Notes: generated by a model not told the origin, from the sequence alone. A stretch of 9,898 bases of DNA from JAVXNW01 sp036645575 (GCA_036645575.1 JAVXNW010000093.1:1-9898), one strand, 5' to 3'. Positions 1 to 7,933 are shown, counted from the stretch's first letter. Program-made: numbers and translations.

Positions 1-118
1 GCGCGCTGGCATCCAAGGACCTTCCTTGGCGGGGTCCAGGGGCAGCGCCCCGGCCGCCGGAGGCCCCCCGTCCGTTCCCATTATTATCTTCCCGCCTCCC
101 GGTTCCCCTCGCCTCCCC
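1..118 (+). repeat. Left copy of a ~118-bp dispersed/inverted repeat
   Basis: This segment reappears, reverse-complemented, at 9780-9898. By hand alignment the copies differ by two substitutions (C/T at 55; C/T at 79 in TTCCCA versus TTCTCA) and one inserted A in the AT-rich spacer (TTATTAT versus TTAATTAT). The first ~70 bases are GC-rich and palindromic: CCAAGG (13-18) pairs with CCTTGG (24-29), and GGGGC (39-43) with GCCCC (47-51) around a 3-base loop. GGACC (17-21) can alternatively pair with GGTCC (33-37). From about 88 the + strand is almost pure C/T. It contains no plausible gene; the reading frame through it is a by-product of the composition. Its presence at both ends suggests a multi-copy intergenic element. 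The outer boundary is unknown because the window ends inside it. Confidence 0.9.
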
Positions 119-158
119 TTAATTAACCTTCCCGCCTCCTGGTTCCCCTCGCCTCCCC
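81..158 (+). repeat. Two tandem ~40-bp pyrimidine-rich units
   Basis: A 31-base C/T-rich core at 88-118 recurs at 128-158 with one difference (C100 versus T140). Each core is preceded by an AT-only-type spacer (TTATTAT and TTAATTAAC), giving a period of 40. Only the first unit falls within the inverted-repeat match; the copy at the other end of the window has one full unit followed by a degenerate C/T-rich continuation. The unit number therefore appears variable between copies of the element. The G-rich complementary strand has several runs of three or more G and could fold into a quadruplex. Confidence 0.85.
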
Positions 159-218
159 CGCCTCCTCGTTTTTCCCTCCCCCCACGACGGCTTGGTATGA
201 AAGGAAAGAGCTTTGCAG

Positions 219-1031
219 ATGGAGTTTGCGCCGCTGTTCAGCGGTTCGAGTGGCAACGCGATCTATGTCCGGGCAAATGAGACGCGATTGCTGGTAGATG
301 CCGGGCTATCGGGCAACCGAATGCAGCAGGAGCTAGAGAAATTAGATGTAGAGCCAGGCCAGCTAGACGCGCTACTGATCACGCACGAGCACGCGGATCA
401 CGTAGCGGGCGCGGGCATATTTTCGCGACGGTATGATTTGCCGGTCTACGCAACCGAGGGCACATGGCAGGCGATGTCAGGAAAGCTCGGCCGCATTGCG
501 CCCAAGCACCGGTGTGTGATTGTGCCGGGTCAAGACTTTTACGTAGGGGACATGAACGTGCTCCCGTTCCCGATCCCGCACGACGCGGCGCAGCCGGTCG
601 GTTTTTCGTTCAGCGCGGGCGGGCTAAAGGCGGCGATTGCGACCGACATTGGCCACATTTGCGAGGAATGGCTTGGCGAGCTTGCGGGAAGTGACTTGGT
701 GCTATTAGAGAGCAACCATGATGTAGAGATGCTGAAGGCGGGGCGGTACCCGTACGCGCTCAAGCGGCGAATCCTAGGCGACCGCGGTCACCTGTCCAAC
801 GAGGACGCGGGGCGCGCGGCGGTATGCTTGGCGGAGCGGGGCGTAAAGCACATCATTCTGGGTCACTTGAGCGGGGAGAACAACTTTCCCGCACTGGCGC
901 TTCAGGCGGTGTGCTACGCCTTGGACGCGGCGGGGCTCACGCCGGGCGAGGCGCTGGGGTTAGACGTCGCACGGCGCGACGGGCTCAGCGGCCGGTATTG
1001 CCTATCAAGCGGGGAGGATGCCCATGAGTGA
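219..1031 (+). CDS. walJ: WalJ/YycJ-type metallo-beta-lactamase-fold nuclease
   Basis: A cytoplasmic MBL-fold protein of 270 residues, close to the usual size of the family. The N-terminus carries the family motif FSGSSGNA (7-14). The metal-binding HxHxDH is HEHADH (56-61), with further likely ligands in PHD (120-122), TDIGH (142-146), ESNHD (164-168) and GHLS (215-218); GDRGHLSN (187-194) is typical of YycJ. In Bacillota this gene usually closes the walRK operon and the protein is linked to coordination of wall synthesis and division; a DNA exonuclease activity is described for the family. Here walRK is not visible, because a repeat and the window edge lie directly upstream. ATG 219 is preferred because it matches the family N-terminus; TTG 213 in frame sits at better spacing (7 nt) from AGGA at 202-205 and adds only two residues. 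The 3' end overlaps the next gene by 8 bases, implying co-transcription and probably translational coupling. Confidence 0.93.
   Translation: MEFAPLFSGSSGNAIYVRANETRLLVDAGLSGNRMQQELEKLDVEPGQLDALLITHEHADHVAGAGIFSRRYDLPVYATEGTWQAMSGKLGRIAPKHRCVIVPGQDFYVGDMNVLPFPIPHDAAQPVGFSFSAGGLKAAIATDIGHICEEWLGELAGSDLVLLESNHDVEMLKAGRYPYALKRRILGDRGHLSNEDAGRAAVCLAERGVKHIILGHLSGENNFPALALQAVCYALDAAGLTPGEALGLDVARRDGLSGRYCLSSGEDAHE
1011..1017 (+). promoter_or_regulatory. Ribosome binding site of the CPBP gene
   Basis: GGGGAGG lies inside the end of walJ. It is 6 nt before ATG 1024 but directly abuts the earlier in-frame ATG 1018, which decides the start in favour of 1024. Confidence 0.75.
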
Positions 1032-2016
1032 GTACAATCGCAGCCTATCGGAGACCGAGTTTCACGATTGGCCGCGCCGCCCGACGATCGATAGCGCGGT
1101 CGCGCTGTACTTTTCCGCCATGGCGGGGCTGGTGCTCACGCAGCTTTGCGCAAGCGCGGTGGCGGCGCTGTTTCCGTCGGCGCGCGGCATGGCGGTCAGT
1201 TTTGCGTTTCAGCTATTGTACTACGCGGCGTTTGTGCTCGTGCCGATTGGCCGGCACATCGCGCACCGCCCCGGCACGACGAGCGGGCTTGGGCTGACGC
1301 TTCCGCGCGTTCGACCACTGGTGCTGACGCTGCTTGCCTGCGTCGCGGGCGTTTTTTTATGCGACAATCTGGGCACGCTGTGGCTGATCGCGCTGGAAAA
1401 AATGGGGCTGACGCCGCAGCTCGCGGCATCTCCCGCGCAGACCGGCGCGCTTTTGCAGGTGATGCGATTTCTGGTGCTGGCGCTCGTGCCCGGCGTATGC
1501 GAAGAGCTGCTGTTTCGCGGCGTGCTCATGAGCGCATGGCTAAGGCGCGGCCGGAAATGCGCGCTGCTTTTCTCGACCGCGCTGTTTGTCCTGAGCCATG
1601 GCAGCATTGAGGCGCTGCCGGGTGAAGCGGTGATCGGGCTTGCGCTGGGGCTCATCGTGCTCGCGTCGGATTCGCTGATCCCCGCAATGGCCTATCACGC
1701 GCTGCACAACGCGCTCGTGCTCGTGCTGCCCGGCGTATCGGGCGGCGCGCAGGCGGCGCTCGCGAGCGGGCAGACGCTGATCGGGTTTGTCGGCGGCGGA
1801 TCGGGCGTGTGGATGCTGCTGATGCGCACGCTCGCCTTCCTCGCGGTATTTGGCGGACTCCTGTACACCATCTGGCAGCTGCGCGCCCCCGCAAAGGCCG
1901 AGACGACCGACAAAACCCCGCTCGGCACACAGACGCTGATCGTGCTGGCGGCCGGCATCGTCACCGCATGCTGCCTGTATTTCATCAATTTTCTTACGCT
2001 GTTGGGGGTATTGTGA
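1024..2016 (+). CDS. CPBP family intramembrane metalloprotease
   Basis: A predicted polytopic membrane protein of 330 residues. All three signatures of the CPBP (Abi/CAAX-processing and bacteriocin-immunity) glutamic protease family are present: EELLFR (160-165, EExxxR), FVLSH (188-192, FxxxH) and HALHN (225-229, HxxxN). Hydrophobic segments can be seen near 27-50, 58-77, 98-116, 146-159, 179-195, 202-235, 262-284 and 303-327, so roughly eight or nine spans with the active site inside the membrane. The substrate is not known; prokaryotic relatives act in bacteriocin immunity, peptide maturation or envelope stress, and none of these can be assigned here. ATG 1024 is chosen for its GGGGAGG six bases upstream. 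It overlaps walJ by 8 bases and the stop TGA shares one base with the rlmH ATG, so the three genes form one unit. The C-terminal part past residue 240 is an extra membrane region outside the protease core. Confidence 0.9.
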   Translation: MSEYNRSLSETEFHDWPRRPTIDSAVALYFSAMAGLVLTQLCASAVAALFPSARGMAVSFAFQLLYYAAFVLVPIGRHIAHRPGTTSGLGLTLPRVRPLVLTLLACVAGVFLCDNLGTLWLIALEKMGLTPQLAASPAQTGALLQVMRFLVLALVPGVCEELLFRGVLMSAWLRRGRKCALLFSTALFVLSHGSIEALPGEAVIGLALGLIVLASDSLIPAMAYHALHNALVLVLPGVSGGAQAALASGQTLIGFVGGGSGVWMLLMRTLAFLAVFGGLLYTIWQLRAPAKAETTDKTPLGTQTLIVLAAGIVTACCLYFINFLTLLGVL

Positions 2017-2492
2017 TGCGCGTGACCGTACTGTGCGTGGGCAAACTAAAAGAAGATTGGCAGAAGGCCGGCTGCCACGAATACCTCAAGCGCTTGACGC
2101 GCTATGGAAAGTTCGAGGTGCGCGAAGTGCCCGACTGCCCCGAACCCGCTAAACCCTCGCCCGCGCTCGATAACCAGGTGATCCGGGAGGAGGGCCGCGC
2201 CATCCTGCGCCAACTGCACCCCGACGACTACGTCATCGCCCTGGCAATCGACGCGGAAGCGCCCGATTCTTTGACCCTCGCGCGCAAACTCGCCGCGTGG
2301 TCCATGGACGGACGCCCCGTCGTGCTCGTGATCGGCGGATCGCTCGGCCTGTCCGAAGAAGTGCTCGCCCGCGCCGACGCACGCCTCTCCTTCTCGCGCC
2401 TCACCTTCCCCCACCCGCTCATGCGCGTGATCCTGCTCGAACAGCTCTACCGCGCCTGCAAGATCCTCGCGGGCGAACGCTACCATAAATAA
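2016..2492 (+). CDS. rlmH: RlmH, 23S rRNA pseudouridine-1915 N3-methyltransferase
   Basis: A 158-residue SPOUT-class (trefoil-knot) methyltransferase, essentially the family's standard length of about 159. It uses S-adenosylmethionine to methylate N3 of pseudouridine 1915 in helix 69 of 23S rRNA on assembled 70S ribosomes. Visible hallmarks are the N-terminal strand VTVLCVGK (3-10), the SAM-site segment VIGGSLGLSEE (105-115), FPHPLMR (131-137), EQLYRACKI (142-150) and the C-terminal RYHK, which contributes to the active site in the family. The start codon overlaps the preceding TGA by one base (TGATG), with GGGGGT at 2004-2009 as a weak ribosome binding site, so translation is probably coupled to the CPBP gene. 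Third codon positions here favour C more than in walJ or hrcA, which favour G. It is the last gene of its unit; no T-tailed hairpin follows it. Confidence 0.96.
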   Translation: MRVTVLCVGKLKEDWQKAGCHEYLKRLTRYGKFEVREVPDCPEPAKPSPALDNQVIREEGRAILRQLHPDDYVIALAIDAEAPDSLTLARKLAAWSMDGRPVVLVIGGSLGLSEEVLARADARLSFSRLTFPHPLMRVILLEQLYRACKILAGERYHK

Positions 2493-2507
2493 GAAGCGCT
2501 GCAACCC

Positions 2508-2606
2508 CCGCGCATATCCAGCCGCCCGCGTACCGCGCCCCGCGCCTGCGCATATCCAGCCGCCCGCGTACCGCGCCCCGCGCCCGCGCATATCTGCCCG
2601 CCCGCG
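2508..2606 (+). repeat. 38-bp GC-rich tandem repeat (2.6 copies)
   Basis: The GCGCATATC landmark occurs at 2510, 2548 and 2586, exactly 38 bases apart. Copies 2508-2545 and 2546-2583 differ at one base (C2509/T2547). The third, 2584-2606, is partial with three substitutions. Each unit holds a small CGCG-TAC-CGCG inverted repeat. The array fills the space between the rlmH stop and the AT-rich heat-shock promoter. It is not similar to the window-end repeats, and no reading frame through it looks like a gene. Confidence 0.88.
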
Positions 2607-2660
2607 CGCTTGAATTTTGACCTCTCCTGACCTTTTACACAATATTATCTTTCTCGCCTA

Positions 2661-2689
2661 TTGACAAATAAGGGCGTAAGTGCTACTCT
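2661..2689 (+). promoter_or_regulatory. Sigma-A-type promoter of the hrcA operon
   Basis: A perfect -35 box TTGACA (2661-2666) is followed by a 17-base spacer and TACTCT (2684-2689), which keeps the key T, A and final T of a -10 box. Transcription would start near 2696, placing CIRCE at the very start of the transcript, as is usual for this operon. The region 2611-2695 is AT-rich against a GC-rich background. A second weak pair, TTGACC (2617-2622) and TATTAT (2643-2648), has a 20-base spacer and is less convincing. Confidence 0.75.
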
Positions 2690-2700
2690 ATATCCAGTGA

Positions 2701-2727
2701 TTAGCACTCGACCGTCAAGAGTGCTAA
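2701..2727 (+). promoter_or_regulatory. CIRCE operator (HrcA binding site)
   Basis: A perfect inverted repeat: TTAGCACTC (2701-2709), a 9-base spacer, and GAGTGCTAA (2719-2727). This is the exact consensus for HrcA repressor binding. It lies 23 bases before the hrcA start, so it can act as a DNA operator and also appear as a hairpin in the 5' leader. No other copy was found in the window. Confidence 0.98.
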
Positions 2728-2749
2728 CAGGCAAAGAGGGGGTGATCGG

Positions 2750-3772
2750 GTGAGGCTCGATGATCGCAAGTTCCTGATTTTAAAGGCCATCATCGACGAC
2801 TATATCCTGACCGCCGTGCCGGTTGGTTCGCGCACGATTTCGCGCAAGGGGAGCGTCGCGTTTTCCCCGGCGACCATTCGCAACGAGATGAGCGATCTGG
2901 AGGAGCTGGGGTATCTGGATCAACCGCACACATCGGCGGGGCGCATCCCGTCGCCCAAGGCCTATCGGCTGTACGTGGATCACCTGGTGAAGATCTCCGA
3001 GATTTCGCAGGGGGACGCGCAGCAGATCACGCAGTACTTAGACATGCGATCGCGTCAAGTGGAGGACGTCATCAAGCGCGCGGCGCAGGTGTTGTCTGAC
3101 ATGACGCAGTACACCTCGCTGATCACGTCGCCGCAGAGCGAATCGCTTCGGGTGAAGCGGATTCAATTGGTGCCGGTCAGCGAAAACACGGCGCTATTGA
3201 TCGTGGTGACCAACGCGGGGATCATCAAGGACGCGGTGGTGCGCGTACCGGACGACTTTGACGAAGATCAGTTGTATGAATTGTCGCTGCGGCTTTCGGC
3301 GCAGCTGGACGGGCTGACGATGAGCCAAGTCCGTCAGAAGTTTGCGGAGATCTTCCGGGACCTAAACCAAAACCGCAAGCTGTTGGCCGCGCTTCTTGGC
3401 ACGATGGAGGACCGGATAGGTGGCCAAGAGCATGGCGACATGGTCGTAGGCGGCAGCGCGAACCTGCTCAACTACCCCGAATACGCGGACGTCGAGAAAG
3501 TCAAGGCGTTTCTGGGCGTGCTCGAGTCGCGCGAAAAGCTCTATCCGCTGTTGCGGCAAGCGGGCGCGGTGGAATTTACGATCCACATCGGCCCCGAGAA
3601 TGACCTGCCGGAGCTTCAGGACTGCTCGCTGGTGACCGCCAGCTACCGCGTAGGCAATCATTCGACGGGGACGATGGGCATCATTGGGCCAACGCGCATG
3701 AATTATGCGAAAGTGGTGTCGGTGCTATCCTTCATGGGCAGGGCAATTACCGACATGCTGTCAGAAAAGTAG
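2750..3772 (+). CDS. hrcA: Heat-inducible transcription repressor HrcA
   Basis: A 340-residue dimeric repressor of class I heat-shock genes that binds CIRCE and depends on GroEL for activity in known systems. The N-terminal winged-helix region is clear: LKAIIDDYI (11-19), VGSRTIS (25-31), the recognition segment PATIRNEMSDLEELGYL (40-56) and the wing SAGRIPSPKAYR (62-73). The rest matches the HrcA GAF-like and dimerisation region in length, ending with GNHSTGTMGIIGPTRMNY, a highly conserved C-terminal block. It starts with GTG, preceded by GAGGGGGTGAT, which pairs well with the 16S tail; the nearby GTG at 2742 is followed at once by a stop. Being the first gene after CIRCE, it is autoregulated. 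Only 11 bases separate its stop from grpE. Confidence 0.97.
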   Translation: MRLDDRKFLILKAIIDDYILTAVPVGSRTISRKGSVAFSPATIRNEMSDLEELGYLDQPHTSAGRIPSPKAYRLYVDHLVKISEISQGDAQQITQYLDMRSRQVEDVIKRAAQVLSDMTQYTSLITSPQSESLRVKRIQLVPVSENTALLIVVTNAGIIKDAVVRVPDDFDEDQLYELSLRLSAQLDGLTMSQVRQKFAEIFRDLNQNRKLLAALLGTMEDRIGGQEHGDMVVGGSANLLNYPEYADVEKVKAFLGVLESREKLYPLLRQAGAVEFTIHIGPENDLPELQDCSLVTASYRVGNHSTGTMGIIGPTRMNYAKVVSVLSFMGRAITDMLSEK

Positions 3773-3777
3773 AGGTG
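3771..3777 (+). promoter_or_regulatory. Ribosome binding site of grpE
   Basis: AGAGGTG overlaps the hrcA stop codon and lies 6 nt before TTG 3784. The next in-frame start, ATG 3796, would be 18 nt away, so the TTG is the better start. Confidence 0.7.
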
Positions 3778-3783
3778 TAGGCA

Positions 3784-4440
3784 TTGGACGAAGAGATGAA
3801 GACGACGACCGAGGAAGAAGTGCCCGCGCAGGAAGCGCAACCTTCCCAGCCGACAAAGGCCGAGCGCAAGCAGCAGAAGAAGGCGGAAAAGGCCGAGCGT
3901 GCGGAGAAGGCCGAGGCCGAGAAGGCGGAAGCCGACAGAGCCGAGGAAGAGAGAGCGCAGGCGCGCGCCAAAGTCGCCACCGAGGACGAATGGCGTTCGG
4001 CGCTTGAGACCGCGGTCAAGCAGCGCGACGACTACCTCGAGATGGCGCGCCGCACGCAGGCGGATTTCCAGAACTTCAAGCGGCGCAACGAGCAGATCGG
4101 CACCGAGCGCTACGACGAGGGCGTGCGCGACGCGTTGAGCGCGATGCTGCCGGTTCTGGACAACCTAGACCGCGCGATCGCGGCGGCGGAGCAGGCCCCG
4201 GACATCGGCAAGCTGATCGAGGGCGTCCAGATGACGCGGCGGCAGATGCTGGACTCGGGCGCGAAATTGGGCCTTCAGGAAGTGCCCGCGCTGGGCGAGA
4301 AGTTCGATCCCGAACTGCACAACGCGGTGATGCGCACCGAGGAGGGCGAGCCGGGCACGGTGCTCGAGGTTTTTCAGAAAGGTTATCGCGTAAAGGATAA
4401 GATCATCCGCTACGCGATGGTCAAGGTGGCCGCCGAATAA
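3784..4440 (+). CDS. grpE: GrpE, DnaK nucleotide-exchange factor
   Basis: A 218-residue homodimeric co-chaperone that releases ADP from DnaK and so resets the chaperone cycle. The central part carries the family sequence RTQADFQNFKRRNEQ (90-104) in the long helix, then the four-helix-bundle segment MLPVLDNLDRA (121-131). The C-terminal beta domain has the GrpE signature around GEKFDPELHNAVM (171-183) and the ending VLEVFQKGYRVKDKIIRYAMV. The first ~65 residues are disordered-looking and extremely charged: residues 24-62 are almost only K, E, A, R and Q, with repeats of KAE. Translation probably begins at TTG 3784 with AGAGGTG six bases upstream. It follows hrcA by 11 bases and shares its transcript. 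The N-terminal tail differs from the core in composition but is consistent with variable GrpE tails. Confidence 0.96.
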   Translation: MDEEMKTTTEEEVPAQEAQPSQPTKAERKQQKKAEKAERAEKAEAEKAEADRAEEERAQARAKVATEDEWRSALETAVKQRDDYLEMARRTQADFQNFKRRNEQIGTERYDEGVRDALSAMLPVLDNLDRAIAAAEQAPDIGKLIEGVQMTRRQMLDSGAKLGLQEVPALGEKFDPELHNAVMRTEEGEPGTVLEVFQKGYRVKDKIIRYAMVKVAAE

Positions 4441-4519
4441 GCGTCGCCCATCGATATTCACCCGAATCAACGATTCACCCTGAAACAAATAAACAATCAA
4501 TTTTGGAGGATAAGCTATT
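4441..4519 (+). other. AT-rich leader between grpE and dnaK
   Basis: This 79-base gap is far richer in A and T than the genes around it, especially 4481-4504. It holds two near-copies of ATTCACCC (4456-4463 and 4473-4480, period 17), and GAATC (4464-4468) can pair with GATTC (4472-4476). It ends in the dnaK ribosome binding site GGAGGA (4505-4510), nine bases from the ATG. No convincing promoter or second CIRCE is present. An unstructured A-rich leader of this sort would favour ribosome loading on dnaK; this role is inferred. Confidence 0.5.
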
Positions 4520-6355
<1,836 letters not shown>

Positions 6356-6399
6356 GAAGCATCATCAGTTGTTGGGAAACCGACATTGACGGTCTATGG

Positions 6400-6425
6400 G
6401 GAACGGCCTAACGGCCGTTCCTTAT
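6400..6425 (+). terminator. Hairpin between dnaK and dnaJ (leaky terminator or 3' stabiliser)
   Basis: GGAACGGCC (6400-6408) and GGCCGTTCC (6413-6421) form a perfect 9-bp stem with a TAAC loop; two G-T pairs could extend it. It is followed by TTAT, not a long T run, so it is at best a weak intrinsic terminator. In the middle of an operon it would lower dnaJ relative to dnaK, or protect the 3' end of a processed grpE-dnaK message. It sits 44 bases after the dnaK stop. Confidence 0.65.
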
Positions 6426-6449
6426 CGCCGTAAATCAGACCGCCAATGA

Positions 6450-6457
6450 GGGGAGGG
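6450..6457 (+). promoter_or_regulatory. Ribosome binding site of dnaJ
   Basis: GGGGAGGG contains GGAGG (6452-6456). This is 8 nt before TTG 6465 but only 2 nt before GTG 6459, which favours the TTG as the start. Confidence 0.65.
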
Positions 6458-6464
6458 TGTGGCT

Positions 6465-7619
6465 TTGGCTGCAAAGAGAGATTATTACGAGGTGCTGGGC
6501 ATCCAAAAGGATGCGTCCGACGCCGACGTCAAAAAGGCGTACCGCCAGATGGCGAAGAAATACCACCCGGACGTGAACGCGGGGGATAAGTCGGCCGAGG
6601 ACAAATTCAAAGAGGTAAACGAGGCATACGAGAACCTGTCGGACCCGCAGAAGCGCGCGCGGTACGACCAATTCGGGCATGAACAGCCGGGCGCCGGGTT
6701 TGGCGGCGGGCAGTACTCCGACTTTGGCGGATTTGGCGGCGGCGGTGGCGGCGGATTCGGCGGCTTTGACGATATATTTTCCGCGTTCTTTGGTGGCGGC
6801 GGCGGCGGCGGTGAGCGGCGCAGTCAGGGCCCGGTGCAGGGCGACGATTTGCGCTATGAGGTGACGCTGAGCTTCGAGGAGGCGGCAAAGGGCTGTTCCA
6901 AGGACATCAACCTGACGCGGCACGAGGAGTGCCCGACCTGCCACGGCAGCGGCGCGAAGGAGGGCACGCAGCCCCAGACGTGCACGGCGTGCAAGGGCGC
7001 GGGTCAGGTGCGCGTTCAGCAGAATACGCCGTTTGGGCGCATACAGAACGTGCGCGTGTGCGACGTATGCCACGGAACCGGCAAGGTGATCAAGGAACCG
7101 TGTACGAAGTGCGGCGGGAACGGGCAGGTGCGCACGACCAAGAAGCGCACGGTGAAGATCCCGGCGGGCATCGACGACGGCCAGGTGATCCGCGTGAGCG
7201 GGCAGGGCGAGCCGGGCGCGCGCGGCGGCCCCGCGGGCGATTTGCAGGTGCTGGTGCGGGTGAAGCCGCACAAGTACTTTACGCGCAAGGGCACCGACCT
7301 GTACTGCGCGGTGCCGATCTCGCTTACGCAGGCGGCGCTGGGCGCGGAGATCGACGTGCCGACGCTCGAAAAGCCGGTCAAATACATGGTGCCGGAGGGC
7401 ACGCAGCCCAATACGACGTTCCGCATTCGCGGGCAGGGCATTCCAAGCCTGCGCGGCGGGAACAAGGGCGATCTGTACATTGAGATCAATGTAGAGGTGC
7501 CCAAGAAGCTGAACGAAAAGCAAAAGGACCTGCTGCGCCAGTTCGAGGCCACGACGTCGGGTCGCGAATATGAGCAGAAGAAGTCGTTTTTTGACCGAAT
7601 GAAGGACGCGTTTAACTGA
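6465..7619 (+). CDS. dnaJ: Molecular chaperone DnaJ (class A Hsp40)
   Basis: A 384-residue class A J-protein that delivers substrates to DnaK and triggers its ATPase. Domain order is complete: J domain (about 1-70) starting MAAKRDYYEVLG with the essential HPD in KYHPDV; a Gly/Phe-rich linker (about 75-125) with long Gly runs; a zinc-binding domain with four CxxCxGxG repeats (CPTCHGSG at 156, CTACKGAG at 173, CDVCHGTG at 199, CTKCGGNG at 213); and the C-terminal substrate-binding domains from about 230. TTG 6465 is preferred because GGAGG lies eight bases before it; GTG 6459 in frame would add two residues but nearly touches the ribosome binding site. The gene is last in the hrcA operon, 109 bases after dnaK with a hairpin between. 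The Gly-rich linker is encoded by near-repetitive GGCGGC runs, a place where slippage or assembly error may occur. Confidence 0.97.
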   Translation: MAAKRDYYEVLGIQKDASDADVKKAYRQMAKKYHPDVNAGDKSAEDKFKEVNEAYENLSDPQKRARYDQFGHEQPGAGFGGGQYSDFGGFGGGGGGGFGGFDDIFSAFFGGGGGGGERRSQGPVQGDDLRYEVTLSFEEAAKGCSKDINLTRHEECPTCHGSGAKEGTQPQTCTACKGAGQVRVQQNTPFGRIQNVRVCDVCHGTGKVIKEPCTKCGGNGQVRTTKKRTVKIPAGIDDGQVIRVSGQGEPGARGGPAGDLQVLVRVKPHKYFTRKGTDLYCAVPISLTQAALGAEIDVPTLEKPVKYMVPEGTQPNTTFRIRGQGIPSLRGGNKGDLYIEINVEVPKKLNEKQKDLLRQFEATTSGREYEQKKSFFDRMKDAFN

Positions 7620-7698
7620 CGATCAGCTGCTGCGTCGGCGGACGCGGCGCGCAGGGTTCGACATCCCGGCCGCTTATCCGCCCCGCCAAAATGAAAAC

Positions 7699-7716
7699 TT
7701 TCCCAGCAATGGGAAA
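7699..7716. other. Small inverted repeat downstream of dnaJ
   Basis: TTTCCC (7699-7704) and GGGAAA (7711-7716) form a 6-bp stem with a 6-base loop in an A-rich setting. On the - strand it is followed by a T-rich run, so it resembles a terminator in that direction, although no - strand gene is present. TATAAC (7722-7727) lies just downstream and could be a -10 box, but TTTCCC is a poor -35. Confidence 0.35.
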
Positions 7717-7731
7717 AATTGTATAACGATG

Positions 7732-7770
7732 CGCCGTGCTGCCGATATTGACAGCACGGCGTCTTTGTAT
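7732..7770 (+). terminator. Terminator-like hairpin after dnaJ
   Basis: CGCCGTGCTG (7732-7741) and CAGCACGGCG (7752-7761) form a perfect 10-bp stem with a 10-base loop, followed by TCTTTGTAT, a partial T tract. It lies 113 bases after the dnaJ stop and is the best candidate for the end of the heat-shock operon. The interrupted T run means termination may be incomplete. The rest of the 314-base gap (7620-7933) shows no gene or clear promoter. Confidence 0.7.
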
Positions 7771-7923
7771 ATTGCGCCCGCGCTTGGGCCCGACCGGCCC
7801 GGCGGATGGATGGGGCGGGGCGCGGAAGATGCTGGCCATATTGGAACAGTTGGCAGGGTTTGGCCGTCCAAAAAGCAAAAAGCATGTCAACTATTGGCGC
7901 GGCCTGTCGAAAAGGGGCGCATG

Positions 7924-7928
7924 GGAGG
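7924..7928 (+). promoter_or_regulatory. Ribosome binding site of the SpoIID-domain gene
   Basis: GGAGG lies 5 nt before ATG 7934. The reading frame is open for 66 codons further upstream, but only this start combines a strong site with an immediate signal peptide. Confidence 0.8.
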
Positions 7929-7933
7929 AAATT

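Noticed and set aside
26..280. 84-codon + strand frame through the left repeat
   Set aside because: It consists of Pro/Ser-rich translation of the C/T-rich repeat and then overlaps walJ in another frame; no ribosome binding site or family resemblance.
2508..2606. CRISPR array
   Set aside because: The units are contiguous 38-bp tandem copies without distinct spacers, and no cas genes are present.
2046..2642. 198-codon - strand frame opposite rlmH and the 38-bp repeat
   Set aside because: It starts in the promoter region, reads through the tandem repeat as Arg/Gly/Ala repeats, and is opposite the complete rlmH.
6435..7523. Long - strand open frame opposite dnaJ
   Set aside because: It mirrors the dnaJ codon pattern; its Leu/Arg/Ala-rich product shows no recognisable domain and dnaJ on the + strand is certain.
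7748..7773. TTGACA (7748-7753) and TATATT (7768-7773) as a promoter for the SpoIID-domain gene
   Set aside because: The spacer is only 14 bases and the -35 box overlaps the loop and arm of the terminator hairpin.
7620..7933. A cyclic-di-AMP (ydaO-type) riboswitch before the wall-hydrolase gene
   Set aside because: This class often precedes such genes, but the conserved riboswitch blocks were not found by eye. A covariance-model scan would be decisive.
7840..7933. Sporulation sigma-E promoter before the SpoIID-domain gene
   Set aside because: CATATTGG near 7847 only partly resembles a sigma-E -10 box and no matching -35 is at the right distance.
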